Counted from the first letter of the stretch, positions 8,623 to 17,653 are shown. The stretch is DNA of 64,000 nucleotides from Tenacibaculum aiptasiae (GCF_008806755.1 NZ_WAAU01000014.1:62207-126206), one strand, 5' to 3'. Numbers and translations are program-made. Notes: a model not told the origin generated them from the sequence alone.

Positions 8623-9585
8623 ATGTTATTTACAAAAAATTTATCGAGGATACCCTTCTTCTTAGTTTTATTTCTAAGTATTTGTTTGTTTACATCCTGT
8701 AGTGATGATGATCCAGTAATTACTGATAATGATGATATTGTACAAAAAGCAATAAAAACATCTGACTTAAGCAGTTTAGTCGCAGCTTTACAAAGAGCCA
8801 ATTTAGTTTCTGCTCTACAAGCAGACGGTCCTTTTACAGTTTTTGCTCCTAATAACAAGGCTTTTCAAGATTTATTAGATTCAAATAATTCATGGAATTC
8901 ATTAAATGATATTCCTTTAGAGACCTTAAAGACGGTTTTACTTTACCATGTGTTAAGTGGTAAAGTGGTGAAGAATGATTTGTCAGATACTTATGTGAAT
9001 ACATTGGCAACAGGGCCTAATGATGAGCCTCTGTCGTTACAAGTAGAGGTTACAGGAGAGGTTGAGTTTAATGGAGATTCAAAGCCCATAACAACCGATA
9101 TCTCGGTAACTAATGGAGTGGTGCATATTATAGATAAAGTAATGTTGCCAGCAGATGTAGTAACGTTAGCTTTAAATAATAATGGTTTTACATCTCTTGT
9201 AGCGGCATTAACAGATACTAGACATACAACCGATTTTGTGTCGCTCTTAAAGATGTCAGGGCCATATACCATTTTCGCGCCAACGAATAGTGCTTTTCAA
9301 GCTTTGCTAGATAGTAATGCTTCATGGAATTCGCTATCAGATATTCCAATAGCTACATTAGAAGCAGTTTTAAAATACCATGTTTTTGCAGGAGGTAATG
9401 TTCAAGCAAATCAATTAACCGACAATCAAGAGATAGCTATGTTTAGTGGGGGAAAAGTAACTGTTGATTTGTCAAATGGAGCAAAATTAGAAACATCATC
9501 AGGTCAATCAGTTGTGATATCTGCAACAGATGTTCAAGGTACTAATGGAGTTATTCATGCTATAAACAATGTATTGTTGCCTTAG
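8623..9585 (+). CDS. Surface lipoprotein with two fasciclin (FAS1) domains
   Basis: 320 residues. A signal peptide ends at Cys26 (LFTSC) and the mature protein starts C-SDDD. An acidic run directly after the lipid Cys is the surface export signal of Bacteroidota lipoproteins, so it is probably on the cell surface. Two FAS1 domains follow, about 40-175 and 185-320, each with the conserved GPFTVFAPNNKAF or GPYTIFAPTNSAF block and a closing GVIHxIxxVxLP. FAS1 domains mediate adhesion, and some bind carotenoids in other organisms. It lies between litR and crtI, and its promoter carries the proposed light operator. Its role in the light response is unknown. Confidence 0.92.
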   Translation: MLFTKNLSRIPFFLVLFLSICLFTSCSDDDPVITDNDDIVQKAIKTSDLSSLVAALQRANLVSALQADGPFTVFAPNNKAFQDLLDSNNSWNSLNDIPLETLKTVLLYHVLSGKVVKNDLSDTYVNTLATGPNDEPLSLQVEVTGEVEFNGDSKPITTDISVTNGVVHIIDKVMLPADVVTLALNNNGFTSLVAALTDTRHTTDFVSLLKMSGPYTIFAPTNSAFQALLDSNASWNSLSDIPIATLEAVLKYHVFAGGNVQANQLTDNQEIAMFSGGKVTVDLSNGAKLETSSGQSVVISATDVQGTNGVIHAINNVLLP

Positions 9586-9662
9586 TTGTTAATTGTTTGT
9601 ATATGAGTGTGTTTTGCTTTTTTGTTAATCGTTTTTAAGTTATATTTATAATATATATAAAA

Positions 9663-11144
9663 TTGGGAAAAAAAATATCAATAATAGGTTCAGGTTTTTC
9701 GTCGTTAGCAGCATCTTGTTATCTTGCTAAAGCAGGGTATGAGGTTGAAGTTTATGAAAAGAATTCAACAGTAGGTGGAAGAGCTAGACAGTATAAAAGA
9801 GATGGTTTTACATTTGATATGGGGCCAACATGGTATTGGATGCCAGACGTTTTTGAGAAATTTTTTTCCGATTTTAATAAAAAACCTTCTGATTATTATC
9901 AATTAAACAAGTTAACACCAGCTTATCAAGTGTATTTTGATGTTCTTGATTCGATTACAATACCCGGTAATTTAGAAGAAATTTATGAGGTGTTTGAAAA
10001 AGAAGAAAAAGGAAGTTCAAAATACCTAAAGCGTTTTTTAAAGTCGGCAGAATATAATTACAATGTATCTATAAACGATTTAGTTTATAAACCAGGTATA
10101 TCCCCATTAGAACTAATAACGCCGGTAACCATAGGGAAAATTACTCAGTTTTTCTCAACAATTAGAAAGCAGGTAAGAAAAAAAATAAAAAGCAAAAAAT
10201 TAATTCAAATATTAGAGTTCCCAGTTTTATTCTTGGGCGCAAAACCAAGTAATACACCAGCCTTTTATAACTTTATGAATTATGCCGATTTCTCCCTAGG
10301 TACTTGGCATCCTGTTGAAGGTATGTATAAAGTTATAGAGGGAATGGTTTCTTTGGCAGTTTCGTTAGGAGTGCATTTTAAAACTGAAGTTAATGTCGAA
10401 GAGATTTGTGTAAACCCATTAGGAGATGCAAACGGGTTGATAGTGAATGGTAATTTTATTGACACTGATATAGTATTAAGCGGTGCAGATTACCATCATA
10501 CAGAGACACTTTTGCCTAAAGAATACAGGCAATATTCTGAAAAGTATTGGGAAAAGAAAGTTTTTGCCCCATCATCTTTATTATTTTATGTAGGCTTTAA
10601 TGAAAAGCTGAAAAATGTATGTCATCACACGTTATTTTTTGATACAGATTTTGATGAACATGCCAAAACAATTTATGATCAACCGAGTTGGCCAAAAGAA
10701 CCACTGTTTTATGCAAGTTTCCCCTCGATAACCGATGGTTCTTTTGCTCCAACTAATAAAGAAGCAGCTACTTTTCTAATTCCTTTAGCCCCAGGGATAG
10801 AAGATACTCCTGCTTTAAGAGAAAAATACTTTAACATTATAATTGAAAGATTAGAAAAGTTAACAAAGCAATCATTAAAAGATTTAGTCATTTTTAAAGA
10901 AAGTTACTGTGTTAACGATTTTATTGAAGATTATAATTCGTACAAAGGAAATGCCTATGGTTTAGCAAATATTTTAACCCAAACAGCATTTTTAAGACCT
11001 AAAATAAAAAGTAAAAAAGTTAAGAACTTATTTTTTACAGGACAATTAACGGTTCCCGGACCCGGTGTTCCCCCTTCATTAATTTCAGGAAAAATAGCTT
11101 CAGATTTAATCATTAAAAACCACCAAAATGAAAAAACTATTTGA
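9663..11144 (+). CDS. crtI: Phytoene desaturase
   Basis: 493 residues, TTG start directly before GKKISIIGSG. The FAD-binding Rossmann motif IIGSGFSSLAA is at residues 7-17, followed by VGGRARQYKRDGFTFDMGP, typical of CrtI. The C-terminus has FTGQLTVPGPGVPPSLISGK, the second FAD contact. The enzyme makes the successive double bonds that turn phytoene into lycopene, at the inner membrane. It is the first gene of the carotenoid operon and overlaps crtB by 17 bases, so the two are translationally coupled. About 75 bases separate it from the FAS1 gene. A weak promoter may lie there (TATATTTA near 9646), but none is clear. Confidence 0.95.
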   Translation: MGKKISIIGSGFSSLAASCYLAKAGYEVEVYEKNSTVGGRARQYKRDGFTFDMGPTWYWMPDVFEKFFSDFNKKPSDYYQLNKLTPAYQVYFDVLDSITIPGNLEEIYEVFEKEEKGSSKYLKRFLKSAEYNYNVSINDLVYKPGISPLELITPVTIGKITQFFSTIRKQVRKKIKSKKLIQILEFPVLFLGAKPSNTPAFYNFMNYADFSLGTWHPVEGMYKVIEGMVSLAVSLGVHFKTEVNVEEICVNPLGDANGLIVNGNFIDTDIVLSGADYHHTETLLPKEYRQYSEKYWEKKVFAPSSLLFYVGFNEKLKNVCHHTLFFDTDFDEHAKTIYDQPSWPKEPLFYASFPSITDGSFAPTNKEAATFLIPLAPGIEDTPALREKYFNIIIERLEKLTKQSLKDLVIFKESYCVNDFIEDYNSYKGNAYGLANILTQTAFLRPKIKSKKVKNLFFTGQLTVPGPGVPPSLISGKIASDLIIKNHQNEKTI

Positions 11145-11970
11145 TGAGGTTTCGTATTCGTGTAGTAAATTAGTCACACAAAAATATAGCACGTCATTTT
11201 CGTTAGCTACCAGAATGTTAGCGCCAAAAGTAAGAGTAGCTATTTATAATATTTATGGTTTTGTCCGCTTTGCAGATGAAATTGTAGATTCTTTTCATCA
11301 GTACAATAAAGAAGAACTTTTAACAAAATTTGAAAAAGATTATTACTCGTCAAAGAAGGAAGGTATTAGTCTAAATCCTATTTTGAATTCATTTATACAT
11401 ACAGTTAATACCTATAATATCTCAGATAATTTGGTAGGAGCTTTTTTGAAAAGTATGAGGGCAGATTTGTATAAGACAGAATACACAACAGAAGAAGAGT
11501 ATAAAGAATACATTTATGGTTCTGCAGATGTTGTAGGGTTAATGTGTTTGAAAGTTTTTGTTAATGGAAATGAAAAACGATATAATGAATTAAAAGATGC
11601 AGCAATGCGTTTAGGTTCGGCATTTCAAAAAGTTAATTTTTTAAGAGATTTAAAAGATGATTATGAAGTGCTAAATAGATCATATTTTCCAAATGTTAAT
11701 TTAGAAAAACTAAATGATGCTTCAAAAGAAATGATAATTGAAGAAATTGAGGAAGATTTTGATTACGCTTTTAAAAATGGTATCTTAAAGCTACCGGTAG
11801 AAGCTAAGTTTGGAGTTTTTATAGCATACAGATATTACAAAAAGCTTTTAAAGAAATTGAAAGCAACTCCATCGTCTAAAATTATGGATACTAGAATAAG
11901 AATTTCTAATCCAATGAAAATTAATTTATTGGCTAGGAGCTATGTGAAATATAAATTAAAACTAATCTAG
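11128..11970 (+). CDS. crtB: Phytoene synthase
   Basis: 280 residues, squalene/phytoene synthase family. The two acidic metal-binding motifs are DEIVD (residues 50-54) and RDLKDD (173-178). It condenses two geranylgeranyl diphosphates to phytoene. The length fits bacterial CrtB (about 280-310). It overlaps crtI by 17 bases and is followed after one base by crtZ. No geranylgeranyl diphosphate synthase gene is in the window, so the substrate comes from elsewhere in the genome. Confidence 0.95.
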   Translation: MKKLFDEVSYSCSKLVTQKYSTSFSLATRMLAPKVRVAIYNIYGFVRFADEIVDSFHQYNKEELLTKFEKDYYSSKKEGISLNPILNSFIHTVNTYNISDNLVGAFLKSMRADLYKTEYTTEEEYKEYIYGSADVVGLMCLKVFVNGNEKRYNELKDAAMRLGSAFQKVNFLRDLKDDYEVLNRSYFPNVNLEKLNDASKEMIIEEIEEDFDYAFKNGILKLPVEAKFGVFIAYRYYKKLLKKLKATPSSKIMDTRIRISNPMKINLLARSYVKYKLKLI

Positions 11971-11971
11971 A

Positions 11972-12418
11972 ATGATATTTACAGCTGTCACAATACTAAC
12001 TTTTATAATAATGGAAGGTGTTACATGGTGTACTCACAAATATGTAATGCACGGTTTTGGATGGTTTTTGCATGAGGATCATCATCAACCAGGTTATCCG
12101 CATGTGTTTGAGAAAAATGATGCCTTTTTTGTGGTTTTTGCAATACCAAGTATGCTACTATTTTACTTTGGAATTAGACCAGAATTAAATTTTCTGTTTT
12201 TCATTGGTTTGGGTATTCTTTTATATGGGATAGCTTATTTTTTAATACATGATGTATTAATTCATAGAAGGTTTAATTGGTTTAAAAATACAAAGAATAG
12301 ATACTTAAGAGGATTAAGAAAAGCACACAAGATACATCACAAACACTTAGGTAAAGAAGAAGGAGAGTGCTTTGGTATGTTGTTCGTGCCATTTAAATAT
12401 TTTAAGAAAAGACAATGA
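11972..12418 (+). CDS. crtZ: Beta-carotene 3-hydroxylase (di-iron membrane hydroxylase)
   Basis: 148 residues with the four histidine boxes of CrtZ: HKYVMH (22-27), HEDHH (34-38), HDVLIH (93-98) and HKIHH (119-123). Four hydrophobic helices surround them. It adds 3- and 3'-hydroxyl groups to beta-carotene, giving zeaxanthin, the usual yellow pigment of marine flavobacteria. The start lies one base after crtB, and the end overlaps the lycopene cyclase by 4 bases (ATGA). Confidence 0.94.
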   Translation: MIFTAVTILTFIIMEGVTWCTHKYVMHGFGWFLHEDHHQPGYPHVFEKNDAFFVVFAIPSMLLFYFGIRPELNFLFFIGLGILLYGIAYFLIHDVLIHRRFNWFKNTKNRYLRGLRKAHKIHHKHLGKEEGECFGMLFVPFKYFKKRQ

Positions 12419-13113
12419 GTAATTACCTGTATTTAATATTAAATTTAGGAAGTATAAGTATACCTTTACTGTATAGTATTTTTGAAAAAGAGATACACTT
12501 TATTAAATACGCAAAAATTGTTTTTCTTAGTATAGTTATAGTTGCGATTCCTTTTTTAGTTTGGGATGCAATTTTTACAAATTATGGTGTTTGGGGATTT
12601 AACAAAACCTATTTTTTAGGAGCAAAAATACTGCAAATGCCAATAGAAGAATGGATGTTCTTTATCTGCATACCTTATGCGTGTTTGTTTACGCATGAGA
12701 TGTTAAGAATTTATCAACCAAAATTAAAATTATCTAGAACACAGACTATTATCATAAGTGTGATGACAATAATAATTGTTTTTTGGTTATTGATTTTTAA
12801 TTTAGATAAAACTTACACGGTAGTAAATTTTTTATTATTTTTATCATTAATGCTTTATAGTTTAAAAAAGCATTTAATTGCGTTACAAGAATATTTTCCA
12901 AGTTTTCTGATAATTTTAGTTCCTTTTTTTATTGTAAATGGAATTTTAACAGGAAGTTTTATAGAGAGCCCAGTTGTTTGGTATAACAACTCAGAAAATA
13001 TAAATGTTCGATTATTTACGATTCCCCTTGAAGATGTGTTTTATGCATTTAACTTATTGTTTTCAATACAGTTAATATTTAATCATTTTAAAACAAAAGT
13101 CTATGGGAATTAG
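12415..13113 (+). CDS. Lycopene cyclase, CrtYc/CrtYd-like integral membrane type
   Basis: 232 residues with about seven membrane helices. The two halves each carry the short acidic motif of the family: MPIEEWMFF near residue 75 and IPLEDVFYAF near 205. This corresponds to fused CrtYc and CrtYd subunits of the heterodimeric cyclase (also found in fungi and archaea), not to the FAD-dependent CrtY. It closes the ends of lycopene to beta rings. Its place between crtZ and the rest of the operon supports the call. It overlaps crtZ by 4 and the TspO gene by 11 bases. Confidence 0.88.
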   Translation: MSNYLYLILNLGSISIPLLYSIFEKEIHFIKYAKIVFLSIVIVAIPFLVWDAIFTNYGVWGFNKTYFLGAKILQMPIEEWMFFICIPYACLFTHEMLRIYQPKLKLSRTQTIIISVMTIIIVFWLLIFNLDKTYTVVNFLLFLSLMLYSLKKHLIALQEYFPSFLIILVPFFIVNGILTGSFIESPVVWYNNSENINVRLFTIPLEDVFYAFNLLFSIQLIFNHFKTKVYGN

Positions 13114-13582
13114 TAAAGTTATCCGTTTTTTAATTTTTTTAAGTTTAAACTTTTTGGCATTAATCGTTGGGGTATGGTTAATGAATAATGGCCCCCAAAC
13201 AGATTGGTACAAATCGTTAAATAAGGCGCCTTGGACGCCAGCAAACTGGGTTTTTGGAGCAGCCTGGTTTTTTATTATGTTTTGCTTTTCATTTTATATG
13301 ACCAACTTAAGCTTCAGATTTAAACTAACTAAAGGAGGGTTTCTTATTGCATACTTATACATGGTTCAATGGATTTTGAATGTTATGTGGAATTACTTCT
13401 TCTTCAATCAGCATTATACAGTTTTAGGGTTAATTATAATAACCGCATTATGGCTGTTAATAGGATATTTTACAGTTGAGTATTGTAGAAAAATGAAACT
13501 TTATACACTATTAATATTGCCATATTTAGTTTGGATGACAATCGCTACAAGTTTAAACGCTTATGTAGTATTTAATAATTAG
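13103..13582 (+). CDS. tspO: TspO/MBR family protein
   Basis: 159 residues, five membrane helices. WYKSLNKAPWTPANWVFGAAW near residues 33-53 is the conserved loop that closes the TspO ligand cavity. TspO binds porphyrins and other tetrapyrroles and is linked to light and oxygen responses in Rhodobacter. Here it overlaps the lycopene cyclase gene by 11 bases, inside the carotenoid operon. A photosensitising-porphyrin or stress role fits the neighbourhood, but this is inference. Confidence 0.9.
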   Translation: MGISKVIRFLIFLSLNFLALIVGVWLMNNGPQTDWYKSLNKAPWTPANWVFGAAWFFIMFCFSFYMTNLSFRFKLTKGGFLIAYLYMVQWILNVMWNYFFFNQHYTVLGLIIITALWLLIGYFTVEYCRKMKLYTLLILPYLVWMTIATSLNAYVVFNN

Positions 13583-13587
13583 AAATT

Positions 13588-14241
13588 ATGAGTAGAAAGA
13601 AAAAAATAACACCAGAAATAATTATAGAATGGTATATGAACTCAGTTCTAATATCTGGAAAACCACATTCTATTTTTGAGTTTGCAAGGAATAACAATTT
13701 TGAAGAAGGAGATTTCTATAAGTTTTTTTCAAGTTTTGAAAGTTTAGAGAAGCAAATTTTTAAAACGTTTGCTAAAGAAACAATTCATATGCTTCATAAA
13801 ACAGAAGCCTATCAAGATTATGGTTCAAAAGAAAAGCTATTAAGTTTTTATTTTACTTTTTTTGAGTTGTTAACTGCAAATAGATCTTATGTTTTACTTC
13901 AGTTAAAAAATAATAAGTTAGATTTTAACAAGCTTTCAGTTTTAAGGGAGTTAAGAAAAGAGTTTATCAATTTTATAGATGGAATATCTCTTGAAAAGAT
14001 TGATTTTAAAAATGATAAAATTAACAAGGTTCAGGATAAAACAATAGCAGAAAGTTATTGGATTCAATTATTAATGATTCTCAAGTTTTGGATTGATGAT
14101 GAATCGCCAAATTTTGAGAAAACAGATGTTTTTATAGAGAAATCAGTAAAAGCAAGTTTCGATATACAGCAAATAGCACCAGTAAAAAGTGTGATAGATT
14201 TAGCTAAGTTTTTGTGGAAAGAAAAAATGCCCATGGTATGA
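13588..14241 (+). CDS. TetR-like transcriptional regulator
   Basis: 217 residues. The N-terminal 55 residues have a TetR-like helix-turn-helix (SIFEFARNNNFEEGDFYKFFSSFESLEKQIF), less canonical than usual. The helical rest would be the ligand and dimer domain. It starts 5 bases after tspO, and its stop overlaps the next ATG by 4 bases. A regulator paired with an ABC1 kinase-like gene recurs in Bacteroidota, to my recollection. Ligand and targets are unknown. Confidence 0.78.
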   Translation: MSRKKKITPEIIIEWYMNSVLISGKPHSIFEFARNNNFEEGDFYKFFSSFESLEKQIFKTFAKETIHMLHKTEAYQDYGSKEKLLSFYFTFFELLTANRSYVLLQLKNNKLDFNKLSVLRELRKEFINFIDGISLEKIDFKNDKINKVQDKTIAESYWIQLLMILKFWIDDESPNFEKTDVFIEKSVKASFDIQQIAPVKSVIDLAKFLWKEKMPMV

Positions 14242-15548
14242 AAACGCTAAATAAAATCCCCGTTTCAAAAATAGAAAGAGCTACAAAGTTGGTAACAACA
14301 GGGTTAAAAGTTGGAGTTAATTATGCCAAGTATTATGGGAATAAGTTAACACAAACAGAGGAAGAAGCTAGAGACCAGTTAAATAAAGACAATGCAGAAG
14401 ATATTTACGACGGGTTAAAGGAATTAAAAGGCTCTGCATTAAAAGTAGCTCAAATGTTAAGTATGGAGAAAAATTTACTCCCAAATGCTTACGTAGAAAA
14501 GTTTTCATTATCGCAGTTTTCAGTACCACCATTATCTGGTCCCTTAGTTGTAAAAACATTTAAAAAATATTTTAAGAAAACTCCAGAGGAGGTTTTTGAT
14601 ACGTTTACAAACGAATCAGTAAATGCAGCAAGTATAGGTCAGGTTCATAAGGCTACTGTTAAAGATAAAAAGCTAGCAGTAAAAATTCAATATCCTGGTA
14701 TAGCAAATAGTATTTCATCTGATTTAGCATTAGTAAAGCCAATGGCTATGAAAATGTTCAATATAAAAGGAGAGGGTTCTGATGAATATTTTAAAGAAGT
14801 AGAAAATAAGCTACTTGAGGAAACAAATTATGTCTTAGAGTTAAAGCAAAGTAATGAAGTAGCAAATGCATGCGCTCAAATTCCTAATTTGAAGTTTCCA
14901 GCCTATTATCAAGAATATTCGTCAGAGAGAATTCTTACAATGGATTGGATGGATGGTATTCATTTATCAGAGTTTACAGAGCAAAATCTTGATGAGAAGA
15001 AAGCTAATAAATTAGGACAAGCCTTATGGGACTTTTACATGTATCAAATGCATGTTTTAAAGAAAGTTCACGCTGATCCACATCCAGGAAATTTCTTGGT
15101 ATCTCCGAAAAACGAATTGATTGTTATAGATTTTGGTTGTATGAAGTCGGTGCCTGAAGATTTTTACGTTCCTTATTTTGAGTTAGCAAAAAAAGAGAAT
15201 ATAGAAAATCCAGCTTTTTTTGAGAGTAAATTATACGAACTTGAAATCTTAAGAAAAGACGATACAGAAGAAGAAAAACAGTTCTTTAAAGGGCTTTTTC
15301 ATGAAATGTTATCTTTATTTACACAGCCTTTTCAAAAAGAAGAATTTGATTTTTCAAACGATGAGTTTTTCGGAAGAATAGCAGACTTAGGACAAAAGTA
15401 TGCTAAAAGTACCGAGTTAAAAAAGATGAATGGAAATAGAGGTTCCAAGCATTTTATTTATATAAATCGAACCTTTTTCGGATTGTATAATTTGATGCAC
15501 GATTTAAAATCAAAAAAAATCAAAATAAATAATTATAAAAACCTGTAA
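14238..15548 (+). CDS. ABC1/UbiB family atypical kinase
   Basis: 436 residues from the ATG at 14238, which overlaps the preceding TGA (ATGA). A GTG 8 codons upstream is less likely. Motifs: ALKVAQML near residue 70 (the KxGQ motif with Ala for Gly), AASIGQVHKA near 135, Lys in LAVKIQYPG near 152, HADPHPGNFLV near 280 and VIDFGC near 300. The family supports ubiquinone/menaquinone or isoprenoid lipid metabolism through an ATPase-like activity. The carotenoid context suggests handling of polyprenoid lipids, which is inference. No C-terminal membrane helices are evident. Confidence 0.87.
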   Translation: MKTLNKIPVSKIERATKLVTTGLKVGVNYAKYYGNKLTQTEEEARDQLNKDNAEDIYDGLKELKGSALKVAQMLSMEKNLLPNAYVEKFSLSQFSVPPLSGPLVVKTFKKYFKKTPEEVFDTFTNESVNAASIGQVHKATVKDKKLAVKIQYPGIANSISSDLALVKPMAMKMFNIKGEGSDEYFKEVENKLLEETNYVLELKQSNEVANACAQIPNLKFPAYYQEYSSERILTMDWMDGIHLSEFTEQNLDEKKANKLGQALWDFYMYQMHVLKKVHADPHPGNFLVSPKNELIVIDFGCMKSVPEDFYVPYFELAKKENIENPAFFESKLYELEILRKDDTEEEKQFFKGLFHEMLSLFTQPFQKEEFDFSNDEFFGRIADLGQKYAKSTELKKMNGNRGSKHFIYINRTFFGLYNLMHDLKSKKIKINNYKNL

Positions 15549-16159
15549 TGCATATTACAAGAAAAGAAATAGAAGCGTTTCCGCATTTGTATAAAATAAA
15601 CCTAATGAATAGTATTTCAGGGTACAAATCGGCAAATTTAATAGGAACTAAATCCAAAGAAGGGATAACCAATGTTGCGGTATTTAGTTCAGTAGTTCAT
15701 TATGGCTCAAATCCACCTATTTTAGGATTTGTCTTGCGCCCTACTACAGTAGTCAGAAATACCTATAACAACATTAAAGAAACAGGGTTTTATACAATTA
15801 ATGCAATAAGTGAAGGTATGATAGAAGAAGCGCATCATACATCAGCAAAATATTCGGCAGAAATATCAGAGTTTGATAAAACTAATTTAACATCCGAGTA
15901 TAAAAATAATTTTGAAGCGCCTTTTGTAGAAGAATCCCCTTTGCAATTAGGAATGAAATACCTAGAGGAATATCATATAAAAGCTAATGATACAGTTTTA
16001 GTATTGGGAGAGGTAACCGATTTATATTTCGAAGATACTATGTTGTCGGAAGATGGTTTTTTAAATCTTTCCAAAGAAAATGTAGCAGCAATTAATGGGT
16101 TGGATACTTATATGGTAGCAAAAGAATTTAAAAGATTGTCGTATCAAAGACCAAAATAA
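15548..16159 (+). CDS. Flavin reductase-like FMN-binding protein
   Basis: 203 residues, flavin reductase/DIM6-NTAB split-barrel fold. Typical blocks are ATKSKEG-like (IGTKSKEGITNVAVFSSVVHYGSNPP, about 32-57), GFVLRP, and NIKETGFYTINAI. It probably binds FMN and reduces it, or passes electrons to an oxygenase. The start overlaps the stop of the ABC1 gene by one base and the next gene starts directly at its end, so it is tightly inside the carotenoid operon. The partner is unknown. Confidence 0.87.
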   Translation: MHITRKEIEAFPHLYKINLMNSISGYKSANLIGTKSKEGITNVAVFSSVVHYGSNPPILGFVLRPTTVVRNTYNNIKETGFYTINAISEGMIEEAHHTSAKYSAEISEFDKTNLTSEYKNNFEAPFVEESPLQLGMKYLEEYHIKANDTVLVLGEVTDLYFEDTMLSEDGFLNLSKENVAAINGLDTYMVAKEFKRLSYQRPK

Positions 16160-17572
16160 ATGAAAATATTAATCACAGGTACAACAGGATATGTTGGTAA
16201 GAGAATAATTCCAATCCTTCTTCAAGAAGGACATACTCTTGTGTGTTGTGTGAGAGATTTAAATAGAATTCCTTTAGAGTTAAAAGCTAAAAAAGAGATA
16301 AGTTTTGTTGAAATAGATTTTCTAAAGCCAGAAAATCAATTACCAAAAGATATAGATGCAGCATACTATTTAATACATTCAATGTCTACCAGTAGTGACG
16401 ATTTTGAAAGTTTGGAAGAAAAATGTGCTAAAAACTTTAAAGAGTTGGTAGAAAAAACAACATGTAAGCAGGTTATATATTTAAGTGGAATAGTAAATGA
16501 CAATTCGCTTTCAAAGCACTTACAGTCAAGGTACAAAGTAGAACAAATATTAAGTAGTAAAGAATATGGTTTAACTACGTTTAGAGCTGGTATAGTAGTT
16601 GGAAGTGGAAGTGCTTCTTTTGAAATTATAAGAGATTTGGTGGAGAAACTTCCTATAATGGTCGCTCCAAGATGGTTGCACACAAAAACACAACCTATAG
16701 CAATAAGAGATGTGTTATCATATTTAACAAAATCGCTTTTTAATGAAAAAGTGTATAATAAGTCATATGATATTTTTGGGCCTGAAGTGTTAACGTATAA
16801 GGAAATGCTGTTGCAGTTTGCAGAAGTAAGAAAATTAAAGCGTATCATTATAACCTTACCAGTGTTAACTCCCAAATTATCATCATATTGGTTGTATTTT
16901 GTTACTTCAACTTCGTTTAATTTAGCTAAGACTTTGGTAGATAGTATGAAAGTAGAAGTGATTGGAAGAGAAAGTAATATAAATAAAATAATAAGTGTAA
17001 AACCAATTACTTACAAAGAAGCAGTTGATAGGGCTTTTAAGAAAATAGCCCAAAATTCAATGATTTCTAGTTGGAAAGATGCAAAAATAAGTGGTGTTTT
17101 TAAAAAAGAATATAGCGACTATATCGAGTTGCCTCATTTTGGATGCTTTAAAGATGTTAGGAGTAGGTATGTTAAAGATGAGCCAGAAACATTACATAAA
17201 ATTTGGAGCATAGGAGGAAAAACGGGCTGGTATAGATTTAATACCTTATGGAAGATTAGAGGTTATATTGACAAGGTTTTTGGAGGAGTGGGGTTAAGAA
17301 GAGGTCGCAGACATCCTACAGAACTAGAACCTGGCGATGCACTTGATTTTTGGAGAGTATTATTAGCGGACCAACAGAATAAAAGATTGTTGCTTTTTGC
17401 AGAAATGAAATTGCCAGGAGAAGCTTGGCTAGAATATAAAATAGTGAAGAATAAATTATATCAAAGAGCAGTATTCAGACCTAAAGGGATATTAGGTAGA
17501 ATGTATTGGTTTTTAGTATTGCCTTTTCATGGTTTTATTTTTAGAGGTTTAATAAATTATCTGTCTAAATAG
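16160..17572 (+). CDS. NAD(P)-binding SDR-like protein with C-terminal DUF2867 domain
   Basis: 470 residues. The N-terminal Rossmann fold starts MKILITGTTGYVGKRI (atypical SDR, NmrA/complex I 39-kDa type) and spans about 1-300. From about 310 comes a DUF2867/SRPBCC-like domain (IWSIGGKTGWYRFNTLWKIRGYIDK, then LEPGDALDFWRV). No catalytic role is established. The gene is last in the carotenoid operon; an 81-base gap with the second light operator follows. Related two-domain proteins occur beside photolyases in other bacteria, which fits a light or lipid-oxidation role. Confidence 0.86.
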   Translation: MKILITGTTGYVGKRIIPILLQEGHTLVCCVRDLNRIPLELKAKKEISFVEIDFLKPENQLPKDIDAAYYLIHSMSTSSDDFESLEEKCAKNFKELVEKTTCKQVIYLSGIVNDNSLSKHLQSRYKVEQILSSKEYGLTTFRAGIVVGSGSASFEIIRDLVEKLPIMVAPRWLHTKTQPIAIRDVLSYLTKSLFNEKVYNKSYDIFGPEVLTYKEMLLQFAEVRKLKRIIITLPVLTPKLSSYWLYFVTSTSFNLAKTLVDSMKVEVIGRESNINKIISVKPITYKEAVDRAFKKIAQNSMISSWKDAKISGVFKKEYSDYIELPHFGCFKDVRSRYVKDEPETLHKIWSIGGKTGWYRFNTLWKIRGYIDKVFGGVGLRRGRRHPTELEPGDALDFWRVLLADQQNKRLLLFAEMKLPGEAWLEYKIVKNKLYQRAVFRPKGILGRMYWFLVLPFHGFIFRGLINYLSK

Positions 17573-17598
17573 GTATATTTTTTTGAATGTTAATTTTT

Positions 17599-17628
17599 TG
17601 TTTAAGTGTTTTTTGATTATCTTAAACA
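17599..17628 (+). promoter_or_regulatory. Putative LitR operator and promoter of the cryptochrome-photolyase operon
   Basis: TGTTTAA (17599-17605), 16 bases, TTAAACA (17622-17628), identical in half-sites and spacing to 8435-8464. A possible promoter lies within it: TTTG at 17597-17600, 17 bases, TATCTTAA at 17618-17625 (6 of 8 matches to TAnnTTTG). The operator would cover the whole promoter. Confidence 0.6.
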
Positions 17629-17653
17629 GAATGAGAGTTAAAGAGTTTAAATA

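Noticed and set aside
9586..9662. A third copy of the light operator upstream of crtI
   Set aside because: Only loose resemblances (GTTAAT) occur. No TGTTTAA/TTAAACA pair with 16-base spacing is present, so crtI may depend on read-through or its own weak promoter.
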